Numbered from the stretch's first letter, positions 11,868 to 24,230 are shown. The stretch is 64,000 bases of DNA from Montifringilla adamsi (GCA_017590115.1 JAGGNK010006559.1:4075642-4139641), one strand, 5' to 3'. Numbers and translations are program-made. The notes: generated by a model from the sequence alone, not told the origin.

Positions 11868-11891
11868 CAATGCAGAGTGTACTCTGCATTG
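11868..11891. repeat. Perfect 11-bp inverted repeat, 2-nt spacer
   Basis: CAATGCAGAGT (11868-11878) and ACTCTGCATTG (11881-11891) are exact reverse complements separated by GT. This gives a near-palindrome of 24 bases in otherwise featureless AT-rich DNA. Confidence 0.92.
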
Positions 11892-14279
11892 CAGGTTCTT
11901 AGGACTATTAATATCATGGGTTAAGAAATTGCACTTCAGAAAACTGCTAGACTTGCACTTCTGTAGAGTAAATTGCCTTTTATGGAGAAGGATTGTAAAG
12001 GAAAGATCTGGTAGTCCTTTTACCCCGCTGAAGTCCGGCTATTTCTGTATTATAACTAAATTTTCTCTTGCTAAACAGGAAATGAAGTTTTCCCCTTAAA
12101 ATTCATTTTCTGCCTTAAAAAGACAATCCTGAATTCTGTTATGTAACAGGCTGAAGCAATGGCAAAAGCTCTTGTCTTCTGCAAACACATTTCTCCTGTC
12201 CTTATAATCCTGGACAGGTGATTCTCTTGCTGTAAGGTATGGCTAGAGGATAAATTTCATAAGCTAGATAATCCTTTTCTAGGGAAAGAATCATCCCTAC
12301 TGGGATGAAGTGAAATGAGAGTTGAAAAAATTATTTGCTGCCAGACACAAGCAGTTGAAGGAGGCTCTCCTGGGAGTGGTGGCACTTAGTCCACACTCCT
12401 TAGCTCCTGAAAATGAAGGAGAATGGAAAGGAGAAGCATAATAGGTAAATGGGGCCTTTCAAGCCAGGGGGAAAGTACACAGGTAAAACACCTACCAAAC
12501 ACTTTCCTGTTCTCAAAAGCAGAAAAACACACACTGGGGAGGTAGCTCAATTAAGAAAAACCCCTTTTTTAAACCACAAGGAGGAGAAAGAAGACATATG
12601 AAGAATGCTTTCTAGATGCTCTCACTTAATGTCACAAACCAATGTTTGGAAATGTGCGCCACATAGTACAGTAAAAACCTTCTAGTACTTTGCATGGGCT
12701 GAAAAAGCTTTTGAGAAATATGACTGACTGTGGAAAAAATTGAATATTCCTAATATTTCTATTCCAAAGAACAGGCACAGAGTAAAACATTGACACTGCA
12801 GATCTGATTGGCTTTTTAAACTTGTGTTTTGAGAACAACCAAAGAGAATGAAAGACAAATTTCTCATATGAAGACAAACTGCTTTCAGGTGGATTCTTGT
12901 GCTGTTGTATTTCTTTAATCATTCAAGAATATTTGGATGAAAATTTTACATATTGTAACTCACACAACCAAAATTAAGTTCTGTGCTTAACTAAACATTC
13001 TTATTTCTGCTCTACAAAAAAGCATCCTTCAATTGAGTAATAGTAATTTAAGAGACTCCCATTCATTAAAAAAATTTTTTTTAAATTGATCATCTGATCT
13101 CAGACCAATGTCAGTGATTCCTCTTGAGTTGGAGAGAAGGGCACATCTAGAGGTGAGAGTAGGTAATCTGTCCTCATCATTTAGCGATTTCGTCAAAACC
13201 ATTCTTTTTTAGCTGATATTTCCACAGCCTAAGAAAGACCCCAGGTTAAACCACTAATTTTGGATGGGTTACCTTGGATGAGATGTACTTCTCCTTAGCA
13301 CCCTGACTAATGCCACTTGTGGGAAGCTTTTGGGAATGAGAATTGAGATGGAAAACTAAATCATGAAAGTTAATAAAGAGCATCTATAAGGCAGGAAAAT
13401 AAACTTGTGACTGGTATCAAATTTCAGAATTGTTGCAATAGGTAGTGACATCACATTTAAAAAAAAAAGTAACTAATTTATAGGAAAAGATAACATTATG
13501 TACATTGAAGAAAAGTATAGGTGTGGTTATTATACAGCCATCACTACAACTTCTCGGTAGCACATAATTTAAATTGTGACATAAATAGCAATATGCTATA
13601 GCAAGCAATAACATTTATCAGTTACATTTCTAGCCCAATTTAATACTCATTCATGCTTAGATAATAGATGATCCTTGGCTAGCCAAAGAATAATAGTTTC
13701 TGAGTTATCACCCTTCCTAGTGAGCACACATCTCTGCCAGCCTGTACATTATGCCCCAAGCAGAAGGTCAGTTATCACACCTGAAACCAAAAATTGCAAC
13801 ATTAGCACCGACACAATCTGTTTGAGGGCTAAGTGATGGCAGGTGCTCAGCAACAGATTTCCCAGAGAAACCCACTCCCTGTAGAGCAAGTTTTCTTTGG
13901 TTTTATCAAATAAATGACTTCCTCAACCATGAGCCCACAGTACAGCATGAGAGACAAGCATGCCAATGGAAATCAGCAATAGCAGAGGCACTGCATTAAT
14001 TGAATCCTCTCACACATCTGAATTTAATGGCATCGGTGCAAGCAATTAAAGGCTGTTAGTAGCCCGTAAGTTTTCCCATTTCCCAGAGGTGTTTCAAACA
14101 CTGCATACTCCAGTCTTAGAACAAAGAGACACTGATCACTCAAGCTTTGTCACCTGCAACAAAACTGCCTTGCTGAGACACCTCTTGTCCCTTTAAAATT
14201 GCCATGAACAGTACCTGTCCCTTTGGAGATCCGTCCACTTTCAGGACCCTCACATCCTTCCTTACACTTGGAAGTGTAA

Positions 14280-14475
14280 CTACTTTGTATAATTACTTAC
14301 CAATCAGTTGAAAGACATTACTAATACACCTTGGTCAGACTTTCACCATTCTGTAGGGGTAAATTTATCTTTTTATTTTTGCACAGTACAGGTTTCATAC
14401 TTGCAACACTGAACTACTAAGATTATCTGAATCAAATTTTTTATTGTGTTACAGCTGAATTTTTATAATTAACCA
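14280..14475 (+). repeat. Unidentified dispersed repeat, copy A
   Basis: This stretch aligns along its length with 21240-21440 in the same orientation. Shared blocks in order are ATTAC...ACCAAT, CTAATACACCTTGG (copy B CTAATGTACCTTGG), ATCTTTTTATTTT, GCACAGT, TGCAAC, CTAAGATTATCTGAATCA (copy B CTAAGAGGATTATCTGAATCA, containing the identical core GATTATCTGAATCA), then a T-rich end and a TATAAT-like block. Divergence is substantial, so it is an old repeat. I do not recognise the family: no CR1 octamers, LTR ends or tRNA-like head are visible. The strand is nominal. Confidence 0.7.
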
Positions 14476-15354
14476 ATTAAACAGGTTCTGCACCAAAAGA
14501 ATATATTGTTTTCCTAGCTATAATAAGGTTTTTTTATGATTAAAAAAGAAATCTATATCAATATAGCTACAGAGATTTAGGGATCTAAATGTTTATTCAG
14601 TCCTGTATACAGAAGTCCCATCTTTACTGAAGGGCAAACTGTTGAAGAGATTAAGAGAATTCATCTAAGTTTAAGCAGGATTTGCCAGAATAATATTTGA
14701 TATATAAATAATTCAAGTTTGAATAATATGCCAGAAATTTGCATTCTGTTTCCCTGTAAGAAGATAACACATCATTCATGCCTCATATATCTTCCCTTGT
14801 TTTAGTACTGCTATAGCTATGAGTAAGACCATAACATAATATTATGCATTTAGAAGGGTAATCAACACTAGTAATATTTCAAATTCAGAAATTTTTCCTC
14901 CTTCTGCACAGAGGTCTAGGTGTTCAGCAGAAGGCGTTTTGCAAAGTTAAAAAAGAATACCATATCATATTTTGGTAAAAAGAAAAGCTTTACATTTATT
15001 CAAGATTTCCTCACAGAAAATAAGCAGGTTTTTATTTCTCAAACATATATGAAATGAACACCCCGATAGACTGTGTAGCAATACAAATTATCAGTAACTG
15101 TAATGATGCAATCCATTTCAGTCATTCTAACCAAGAAGGATCTCTGCTGAAATACCAAAGTTGTCATGAAGAACCACAGCATAATGATAGTTTGCATATA
15201 ATTAGTAAATCAAATGGAACTGCATTGGAGACAGAACAGAAAAGCAGTTGATTCAATAAACTGCATTTGTCATTCTCAATTTCTTTTACCATTTGGATTT
15301 TAATTACAAATCAAGTACTTAATCTAAGCTGAAACCAGATAATTCAATTTATAC
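14476..15354. other. AT-rich unique DNA, no gene seen
   Basis: I see nothing beyond scattered short A/T runs. The plus-strand open frame at 15054-15251 has no recognisable motif. Confidence 0.5.
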
Positions 15355-15561
15355 AGGTATGTGTTTCCAGATAGTAATCAGTCTGGAAGGGCAGACACGA
15401 AGGGCTAGTGCAGCTGCCCAGATGGAGCTCTGGTGAGACCAGGCTGCCATCCCTGTGCCAGCTGCAGGGCTGTGCCCTGCTCTCAGCATCCCTGTGGGAG
15501 GTGCACCCAGGGGGAGAAACTCCTGCCCTAAGTGGCACAGCTTTGGGAGGACAACAATAGG
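15355..15561. other. GC-rich block of unknown origin abutting a CR1
   Basis: About 200 bases are visibly much richer in G and C than their surroundings (for example GTGCCAGCTGCAGGGCTGTG and GGAGGTGCACCCAGGGGGAG). They run directly into the CR1 at 15562. The block does not match the CR1 ORF2 stretch that should precede the VPQG motif. It could be a different repeat, a 5' inversion or filler acquired at insertion, or unique DNA. The minus-strand open frame over it (15344-15613) has no recognisable domain. Confidence 0.5.
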
Positions 15562-16180
15562 TTGTTCTCCAGGGCTCTGTCTTGGGGCCAGTCCTGTTTA
15601 GTATCTTCATCAATCATCTGAAAAGGTGACTGGGTGCACCCTAAGTTAGTCTGGAGATGACAAGAAGTTAGGTGAGAGTGTTGATCTGCTGGAGGAGAGG
15701 AGGGCTTTGCAGAGGGATCTGGACTGGCTGGACTGGTGGGCTGAGGTCAGTTGGATGAGGTTCAACAAGGCCAAGTGCTGCATCCAGCATTTGGGTCACA
15801 ACCATTCCATGCAATTCTTGGGGCGGGGCAGCTGGAAAGCTGGAAAAGAATCTGGGGGTGCTGGTCAACAGCAGCTGAACATAAGTCAGTGTGTCCCCAG
15901 GTGGCCAAAAATCCTGGATTATATCAGAAATGGCATAGCCAGCAGGGCTAGGGAGGGGATCGTTCTCCTGTACTCAGCACTTGTGGTCCTCTCACTACAA
16001 TAAGGACATTGAGGTGCTGGAGCATGTCCAGAGAAGGGCAAGGGAGCTGGTGAAGGGTCTGGAGCACAAGTCCTGTGAGGAGAAGCTGAGGGAGCTGCAG
16101 GAATTTAGCCTGGAGAAAAGGAGGTTGAGGGCAGACCTCCTTGCTCTTTCTAAGTTCCTGAAAGGAGGTTGTAATGAGGT
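15562..16180 (+). pseudogene. Broken CR1 ORF2, polymerase C-terminal part
   Basis: This is a frameshifted remnant of the CR1 reverse transcriptase. The catalytic pair is still readable as GAT GAC at 15656-15661 in one frame, in the context SGDDKKLGE where a functional copy has FADDTKL. The flanking homology lies in other frames: 15707-16003 for the NKAKC...HLG region and 15981-16253 for the [13 protein letters not shown] region. Stops and frameshifts rule out function. Confidence 0.85.
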
Positions 16181-16466
16181 AAGTCAGTCTCTTTTCCTAA
16201 GTTACATGCAACGTGACCAGAGAAAATTGCCTCAAGTGCCAGGGGAAGTTTAGACTGGATAATAGGAAGAATTTCTTCACAGAAAGGATTGTCAAGCATT
16301 AGTACGGGCTCATGGAGAAGCGGCTGAGTCCCCAGTCCTGGAGGTTTTTAAATGATGTGCGGATGCAGCACTCAGGGACACGGTTTAGAGGTGGACTTGG
16401 TAGTGCTGGGTTAATAGTTGGACTCAATGATTTTTGAAACCTAAATAATGCTATGGTCCCATGATC
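15562..16466 (+). mobile_element. CR1 LINE, 5' truncated inside the polymerase domain
   Basis: The element starts at CCAGGGCTCTGTCTTGGGG, the PQGSVLG codons of ORF2. It continues through GAGGTTCAACAAGGCCAAG, CTGCATCCAGCATTTGGGTC, GACATTGAGGTGCTGGAGC, GAGAAGGGCAAGGGAGCTGG, GAGGAGAAGCTGAGGGAGC and TTTAGACTGGATAATAGGAAG. The 3' UTR has GTGGACTTGGTAGTGCTGGG and GTTGGACTCAATGAT, typical of the AACCTAAAT...-tailed CR1 group and different from the 3' ends at 3429, 9500 and 55183. The tail is degenerate (AATAATGCTATGGTCCCATG). It matches the group of the minus-strand copy at 6121-6551. Confidence 0.92.
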
Positions 16467-19400
16467 AATTTCTTTAAATATAGGGAAACCACTGAGAAAG
16501 TAAATGCAATCAATATAAAATACCGATACAGAGCTGTATATATAATGACACATGCTTAACATAAGAAACATTTAGTTCAGAATTTAAAAGCTAAAATTAT
16601 CGGTATTATTGATTTTTTTCCTTGTTCCCTGACAGCTAACCAATTACTCAGAGAGGACACACTACATGCACACAATCTTACATAGTATCATGTGAAGTAA
16701 AGAACAGTAATTGAAAATAAAAAACTCACCATGTTGTTGAATGCTACAGTGGTCAGGCAGTTCAGGATGAATAAATTCTTGTAATAGAAGATTATCGGGA
16801 TACAGCAATTATTTTCTGTTTTCTCAGATACTCAGGCTATTAACATCTTGACAAGAGGTCAATTTTCTATCAAAATAGTCTCAAGATATTAATTTGTCTA
16901 AACCTAAACCAGATGCTCTCTCAAATAAGGTTATTCCTGAAACTATGCATGCCCTGTTACATTTGGTGTATCATGCTTTCCCCACAGCACAGGCTTCTTT
17001 GCTTACTGCTGCTGTAAGACAGTAACTCTTGTTATGACACTGAAAAAAATCTGACTGGTGTCAGCAAATATCAAAGAGTCAAAGCCAGATCAGAAATCTT
17101 GCTGCAGGACAAAGTTCATCCTTGTCACAAATTTCCACTAATAACAATCCTACATTGGTCCAATGGCATCTGCATGGAAGTGCTGGGTTTAGTATCACAT
17201 CCTGCTTATTTTCTGTGAATTAAAATACCTTCATCCCCTGCAAAGTTGCTTAGATATCCCTGTTATATGGGATTGCTTCTGATCTTATATATAAGAAGCT
17301 CTCTAATTCAAGTAGCATTCAAGCCAGCGGTGATACATCTTTCTTGATGTCATACTGACTGCCTTCAGTCCTGCCTTTTGGACAGATTCCACATTGTGTA
17401 TGAAAGAACATATGTTTTGACGTAATCAGTCCATTTTGGAACAGCAGTCCACCTCCTGGAAAAGCTATGTTGCCTCATCTCCTTGAACATACTTTCTGAT
17501 TTACATTTCCAAGTTTAATAGATAGAAAGAAAAGTTACATTTATTTGATTTTACAAAACCTTTGTTACAAAACCTAGTTATACATATATGCATAAACATG
17601 CATATATCATGTAATGTAAAGAAATGGGATATAACAATTACATTCTGTGCAAGCATTTCTCAAACGCATTTGGCCAAATGAATGAGTGAACTTAGTTTAT
17701 CAGAAGGTAATGTAACTCAATTTTTATGGTGGTAAAAACTTAACTTTAGCTAGGTCTACCCACCTGAAAGCAGTGCACCCTCCAGACCAGAGGGCATTTT
17801 TGTGCAGTGCTCAGAAGCTAAAATCATAACAGCCTTATAGGAAAGCAAGACACTTCTCTGAGGCAGAGGAGCAAATTAGAGTATATCATTTGAATAGCTG
17901 CATTATGAAGCTATTGATGTTAACAAGGATGTATATCACTTTTTGGATCACTTACACTACATTAATACTTGCTCACTTACAGAAGCCAAAAATCCAAATC
18001 TTCTAACATTACATTTTCATTTTCTCACTCACTAACAAAAAAGAATCCAATTCTTGGACACAGGGCACCTTCACCTCAAGTACCTGACTAGAATCTTGAT
18101 CTTCAAAATGTAATGTATTTTAAAATTGGCTTAATTACAATTTTTCTTCCCTCATTTGATATCACAATAATGCTTTTTGTTTTGAACTTCAATAAGCTGT
18201 GCAAAGAAGAAACACAGCAGTTGCCATCAGTAATTTGTCTAAAGTACACACTGCTTTATCCCCATGTTGGACTTGATAGGTCACATGGAAGATCTATATG
18301 ATAAGGAGGAGAAATGCAGCAATCTCATTTGTATCATTTATATTCTGGTAATAATATGTATTTCGTAAAGATGACAAATAGGTTTTATATACCAATACAG
18401 CCTGAACAGTATTATAACCCTGTTGTCTTACTGATGTCTTGGATAAACAGATTACCAAAATATCTATGAAATATCAACCACTATGTAAACTCAACTCAAT
18501 CCACTGTTATACAAATTGTATCCACATATATTCTGAGTTTGTAACACTGGGCTGACATAGGCCTGTTTTCTTATACAACAAAATGTAACTTTAAAAAAAA
18601 AATTAAGAAAAACACACAAGTTTTAATTTCATTAAGTGTTAATAAGCATAACCAGGCTACCTATTTTTCTACATTCATTGGTTCCATGTTGTTAAAAGAA
18701 AAATAAAAAATAGAATAAAAAAAAAGCCCTAAATCCTCAATATTCTAGGTTACTACTCTGTATTTAGATAACATTTATTAGATGGAATTTGGATTTCTGG
18801 AGTCTCATAAAGCTCAGCTTTGTGAGTAAAAAAAAACCTCAGTATAGAATTTGGCTCTGATTCAAGGAATACAGTGATCTTCTTCACTCATGGGTGAGCT
18901 TTACTTTCCTCTCTGTGACCATCCTATTTCAGATAATATACCTTGAAAGTAATACTAGAAAATTGGCTTGCAAGTAATTCTTGTACTGATAACAGATCCA
19001 GTTTAGAGGACAGACATATTCCAGCCATGCAGATCCTGGGAACTGAAGCATTATAAAGAAAGAAAATAGACAATTTCAACAGTCAGGGCTGCAGAGTCCA
19101 GTGACAGCAAAATTACTGCTTGTACTGGAGCATGACTGGGTGCTTAACATGTTGATACAGCCTCTAATTCAATGTAACTCTCACAAAGGTAAAATTCAGC
19201 CAGTCAGGCACATTCATCTAAAATCCAAGTATTCCTGGTGAGAGACAAAGGTCTGAAGTGAATATTTTATATAGACAATACAAAATTTTTATAGAAAACC
19301 AAGAAATGCTCATCTAATAATTCTACCTAGTCATATTTCAGGACCTCTGTTCAACACACTCAGATCATGAAGCAGGTCCTGAAACATGACTGACCATTTC

Positions 19401-19680
19401 TGCTTTGGCAATAAAATCATTTGCTGAAAGCCCGACAGACAGAGCAGCTCCTTAGCTGCCATGTCCATGCCATCTCTGCACGCAAGCCTGGTCTTTCAAT
19501 CTTTTCCCTACAAGCAGCAGAATGGAGGTGAAATAACATTCTACTGCAACACTAGTGAATCACAGTCATCTTACTAAACAGATAGGGTGCAAGTACTTCA
19601 ACAGCAATCTCAAGTAGCTCCTATTAGATCAGAACACTTTTTTTGCTGTTCTTACATACAAACAAACAAACACACTGACT
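16467..19680. other. Unique AT-rich DNA, no gene seen
   Basis: Over 3 kb without a recognisable repeat or gene. Short A runs occur at 18593-18602 and 18716-18725. There are no open frames above about 62 codons on the plus strand. Confidence 0.5.
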
Positions 19681-20640
19681 GCGAATAAAAGAGGCCACTG
19701 GGACAGTGCAGTCTAACCTGCTGTGTAACATTACAGAAACTGTCTGATATACTTCACAGTGCCTTCCATCAAGTCCCACTTCTGAATCAGATGCTTTTAA
19801 CTCTGCTTCATTTCTAGAGGAACACAAGAGATCTTGGAGAATTTAATGAGTACATTTCAAGGATGTTTGAGCATCTAATTCCCTGAATTGCTTCAGCAAA
19901 CCTAGACTTAATTCCAAATGAAATCTTTTAAGTTACAAGTATCCACAACTGTGCTTGGTAAATTGTTCCAATGTGTATTTACTTCTGTTTTAAAATATGC
20001 ACTTTGCTTCCATTTTAGGTTTAATTTCCATGTACTGGATTTTTTTTGTCATACTTGTGAGTCTCAGAAGGCCAATATTTTTTTGCCTTCCACAGAGAGG
20101 AAAGTTTTCTGACTCCAGTCCCTCCCCCAATACTGAATCAAATCAGCCATTATTTTTTTGTCTCATTTGAACCAATCTTGTGGTTTCTCCCAATCTCCAG
20201 TTTTCAAGAACTTCTTCAAGCACAAACACCTTAACCAAGTATGTCCTGGAGTGGCCATGTTTGGAACAGAAAGGTGGCCTTCATGTATTAGTTAATACAT
20301 TAAATACATAAATAAGACCTGAGTAGTGCCTTAACCTGCCACCTGCAGAATCCTGTTACAGCTGATAATGTACCATGCCCTCAAACACCTTTCAGAGTTT
20401 TGATTTATAGGCTCTCATCCCTGTTTTTTGTTCCTTTATTCTTGTACTGCCTAATTCTTAAGCACAACATTTGTTTATATAGATACAGGACATACATCCA
20501 GAATGATACTTTATGTACAAATTCACCCAAAATTTTTAAGCAACTTACCCTCCTCAGTATTTATCACTTCACCAATTTCTGAGCTACTTCCATACTTTAC
20601 TTTTGATGATTTTGTATTTTCTTTCACTCCTTGAAATTTT
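19681..20640 (-). mobile_element. Ancient CR1/L3-like LINE remnant, minus strand
   Basis: Collinear matches to the old CR1 type known from turtles and crocodilians (L3-like) run in order. They include AGGCCACTGGGAC...CAGTCTAACCTGCTGTGTAAC (3' UTR), TTGGTAAATTGTTCCAATG (19958-19976, identical to the consensus as I recall it), AAAATATGCACTTTGC, TACTGGATTTTTTTTGTCATAC, CAGCTGATAATGTACCATG, TTTCAGAGTTTTGAT, TTTGTTCC, CCTCAGTATTTATCACTTC, CCAATTTCTGAG and TTGATGATTTTGTATTTTC. Many small gaps and substitutions separate them, so it is heavily eroded. It stops in the polymerase-coding part, shortly upstream of the FADD position. The open frames at 19624-20582 are accidental. Confidence 0.75.
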
Positions 20641-21239
20641 CCTGATTTCCAGGATTTGCAAGAATGGAATTTTAGTTGTTCAAATAACTTCTTGGGCAGC
20701 TTATAAAAATGAGGTACAAAGTATTTAATTGTGCTGATTTTGCAACACTGAAATATTTCTCCTCATTTCTAAAATAAGAACAGTATGATGAAATTTCTAG
20801 GCTATATTAAACTTCATCAACATGCTCGGATAAATTAATGCTTTAAGAGCAAAGACAATTCAGAAAGCTTCAATAATATGCATGTTTATATATTTTATCT
20901 TGATGAATGATAGTTTGTTAAAACGTTAGTTTCTTTTCCTTTGGTCTTGAGAACACAGTCCCTTCATCCAAACATGACTGGAGTCTCTCTCAAACATAGA
21001 AGCCCTGAATACTAGAATTCTTTGCCATGGCCCAACTGTGACCCACCACTATACTGTCCCTTCCCCAAATCATTAGACAGCTTTTTTAAACTGTGTCTGC
21101 AGCATGCAGGCTGTAGCTAAAAGGGGTGGCAGGGAAAGGCAGGGAAACAAAAGGTAAGTAGAAACTATACAACAAAAATAAAAGAGATTCTAGCAAAGTT
21201 TAAAATAATACCCATATGACAGAGTTTCATATAAAGCTT
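20641..21239. other. AT-rich unique DNA
   Basis: I recognise nothing here. No continuation of the old CR1 could be traced. Confidence 0.5.
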
Positions 21240-21440
21240 TCAGGAGACCATAATTTTGTATTACCCAATGAGCCAGAAGAGGCTGCTAATGTACCTTGGC
21301 CACACTTCCCCTATCCAGTAAGAACAAATATATCTTTTTATTTTGCACAGTGCCAGTTCCATCCCTGCAACCGTGCACTAAGAGGATTATCTGAATCATA
21401 TTTTTTTATTATGTTTTTGATGTCATTGTTATAATCATAT
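21240..21440 (+). repeat. Unidentified dispersed repeat, copy B
   Basis: Second member of the pair described at 14280-14475, about 6.96 kb away in the same orientation. It carries CTAATGTACCTTGG, ATCTTTTTATTTTGCACAGT, the identical core GATTATCTGAATCA at 21385-21398, and the same T-rich then TATAAT-like end. This copy has CCCTGCAACCGTGCACTAAG where copy A has TTGCAACACTGAACTACTAAG. The strand is nominal. Confidence 0.7.
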
Positions 21441-23127
21441 AAAAATACAAAGGAAGACCATATAAGGACAGATGTGCTTCCTATAACCTTTCCGGTGTGA
21501 GCATAAATGTGCAGTCCCTGTTTCCATGAAGCCATAAGGAGATGGTGAGATATTTATCATTGTGCCTGTGTCTGCTTATGATGTGTGATGCAAATCAAAG
21601 AAAAGCATCTCTCCCTGCATCAGCCTAAAAACCAGTGCCAATTCCACATGTTGGTTTGTTTCTAACAGTGGTGAATTATTTCAGGAATATGATTTTCCAC
21701 CATGGGAGTAAATTGGATTTCCCACTGCACTCAACTTGAAATTTTTTACTGGAAGAGAATGACAGCAATACAAGAAGTGTTCCATTTCTGAGTTAATGGT
21801 GTCATTACTTTTTGCCCAACCATAAAAGCTTCTTCCAGGCGTCCACTTCCAGTAGTGTGCACGTCCAAAAATAGCCATTCTGAGTGAATTCAAAGGCTCA
21901 TTGAGCCACTGGCAGTAGACAGCTAAAGAAAAGTACAGAAAAGTATAAAATGGTATTTCCTGAGCTAGGGATGACCTGATCTGAGAGACCTGACAAGAAT
22001 GGTACCTAGCTCTAGTACTGTCCTTGCCTCAGGGATGTCACTCAGCAGTTGTGCTCTCACGTGCATCTCTGTTTTGGCTGGGACTTTCACTTGAGGCAAA
22101 GAAAGTCATAAGGACACGTGTTTCAAAATTAAAGGATCACTTAGCATGCCATTGGATTAATAGGAAGAGGAAGGCTAAATTAAAAGGACTGAGATGCTTA
22201 AGAATGTGGCCTCACTTCTTCACCTATCTTCTACAATGTCATATTTATCAAGGCAATGGGAGGTGGGCTGGGAATCAGGCAATGATGTCTTGAAGTTGCT
22301 TCATCTCTCTTTTCCAGAGACTGTTCATCTGAGTTTATCAACTTGTTTATTTTTTTATTTAAATACTATGAAACAGATAAAATAATATTTTAAATAAAAA
22401 AATAATTATTTAAAAATAAAGAAAAATATTTTGTTTAGTACCTTGACATTGTTTGTATTGAAGTATAAATATGGAAAATTTTTTGTTATTCTGTTTAAAT
22501 ACTGCAGGTGTAATGTAGTAATCCTTTAAAGACTGTAAAACAAACCAACGGACCTGAATATTACAAAATTTCTCTATTTTTACAGATGTTAAGGCCAGCT
22601 GTAAGAAATAGAGTCTTCTCTGGCAAGTTGGGTCAATTTCCTGCATCAATAGCCTATCTTCTAGCAAAGAGAAAGGTTAGTCTAGATTTCAAAGGAAGAA
22701 GTACCACACCTTTGTCTATAATTCAGTCAATAAATATCTAGATAACACCAACTGTAAAAAGCAGGAGACAAAAGATCCATGTCTGAAATAAATTTTGACA
22801 CTAAATTGATTATAGCTGTGGGGAATTATTTCCTACTAGCTGTGATGAAGGGACATTTCTATAGTGAAAAAAGTCTGTGTCCTTAGCTATATCAAACATT
22901 GACCTTTCTCTTTATCTTTTTCTTTTTTCCTCTAACTTATATATTTTACTTACATAAGCAAATTCATGACAATTTTTTATTACTAAAAGATAAGCATCTG
23001 TAGTTTTTAGTTGTTAATGACTCTTTCCTTACTTGTAACATTAATGAAGCTTTTGATTCAATATTTGGCTCTGCATCCCAGCACCTCTCTATGTGCAGTT
23101 TTTGATCTTTTCTTCACATTTATAATA
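21441..23127. other. Unique DNA, no gene seen
   Basis: Contains a very AT-rich patch at about 22330-22440. The minus-strand frame at 21681-21893 is tryptophan- and tyrosine-rich, but I recognise no family and treat it as chance. Confidence 0.5.
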
Positions 23128-23190
23128 GGTGCTGGAACTTAAGGATCTTTAAGGTCCTGTTCAGCCAAAGCCATTCTTTGATTCTATGGT
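23128..23190 (+). mobile_element. Short CR1 3' tail
   Basis: GGTGCTGGAACTTAAGGATC, TTTAAGGTCCTGTTCAGCC, AAAGCCATTC and TTTGATTCTATGG are the last about 60 bases of a plus-strand CR1 (consensus form GGAACTAGATGATCTTTAAGG...ATTCTATGATTCTATG). It is an extremely 5'-truncated insertion. Confidence 0.85.
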
Positions 23191-24230
23191 TCCGTATCTC
23201 AATATTCCATTATGCCTACACAGATGGTTTGTCAGATTTCAGAAATTATTGTTGTCACTAAGATACTCAAAGCCAATAATTGTCCAGGAGACTTCAGTAT
23301 TCAGCTCATCCCAAAACATGGATATTCCCTGGACTTCCAACTCGTTCTGAATGCAAAAATGCTTAAAAGAATTGTCCCTATCTTTAATTTTGATGCCTGT
23401 TTTTGCCCATAAAGTAGAGAAGGAAGTAGAAATATATAAAATTTGAATTTTGATTTGAAATGTCTTTCTATTTATCTAATAGACAGACAAATCACCTGTA
23501 TATCTCACAGTCAGTTTAGTTTCTTTTCTCTGATTCATAGCTTTCTACCATTGCTCAGGGAATTGCTATTAAGCTGTAATAAGAAGTCCTGCCTAAATTT
23601 TCCTTCAAAATATCTCAAGCAAGTCCTAATCAATTTTTTTTTTTCAATTTTCACAAGAAATCTGTTTTTTTTTTTTTTATATTTGATTGTAGTACCTTTG
23701 CCTCATCGAAGTTTTTCTTCTTTCTCAGTGTGTTTTACTTGAGGCAATTTTCTAATTTTTCTCATTACAGCTGTTACTTTCACACCAGCAATATTAGTAA
23801 AATACCTTATGCTTCCCCTCGTATTGTATCAAAGAAGATCATCATATCCTTTAACTGGTAATTTGTCCTCTTTGTCTTGTGTCCTTTCCCTCCAAGGAAT
23901 AATATTTTGCAGAGCCTGAGACTTCCACAAAATTAGATCATACAAAACATCCGCTACCCTGTCTCCCACTAAGACAAGAGGACCTTAAGGTTTAAATTAC
24001 TTCAGTACATTCTAACTGTAGAAGATCAATTATATTCCTTTTGTTTGGTCTCATTAAAGTTCAATTTCATCCACATCCCTAACACATTTTGTATAGATTC
24101 TCTTTATCTGACTTTTTCAAAGCCTAATCATCTTCTCCCTCATGATAAACATATCTTGATTTAATGGCATCTTTAAATTCTGTCTGCATTTCCCTTGAAC
24201 AAAATTCACAACAAAAGGGTAACATTATAT
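23191..24230. other. Pyrimidine-leaning unique DNA
   Basis: T-rich with several 8-14 base T runs (for example near 23640 and 23665). I see no recognisable element or gene. The open frame at 23443-23742 depends on the T runs. Confidence 0.5.

Larger units (their letters stand above)
9753..14279. other. Unique AT-rich DNA, no gene seen
   Basis: No CR1 or other known repeat is recognised. The block contains a T-rich low-complexity tract (10808-10858), a perfect inverted repeat (11868-11891), a weaker 8-bp inverted repeat (11544-11565) and a balanced-composition stretch at about 13920-14060. The open frames (for example 10081-10317 minus, 11486-11782 plus) are at lengths expected by chance. Confidence 0.5.

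Noticed and set aside
21681..21893. Minus-strand frame rich in tryptophan and tyrosine, suggesting a conserved domain
   Set aside because: I recognise no family. It is 70 codons long, and no flanking splice sites or repeats support it.
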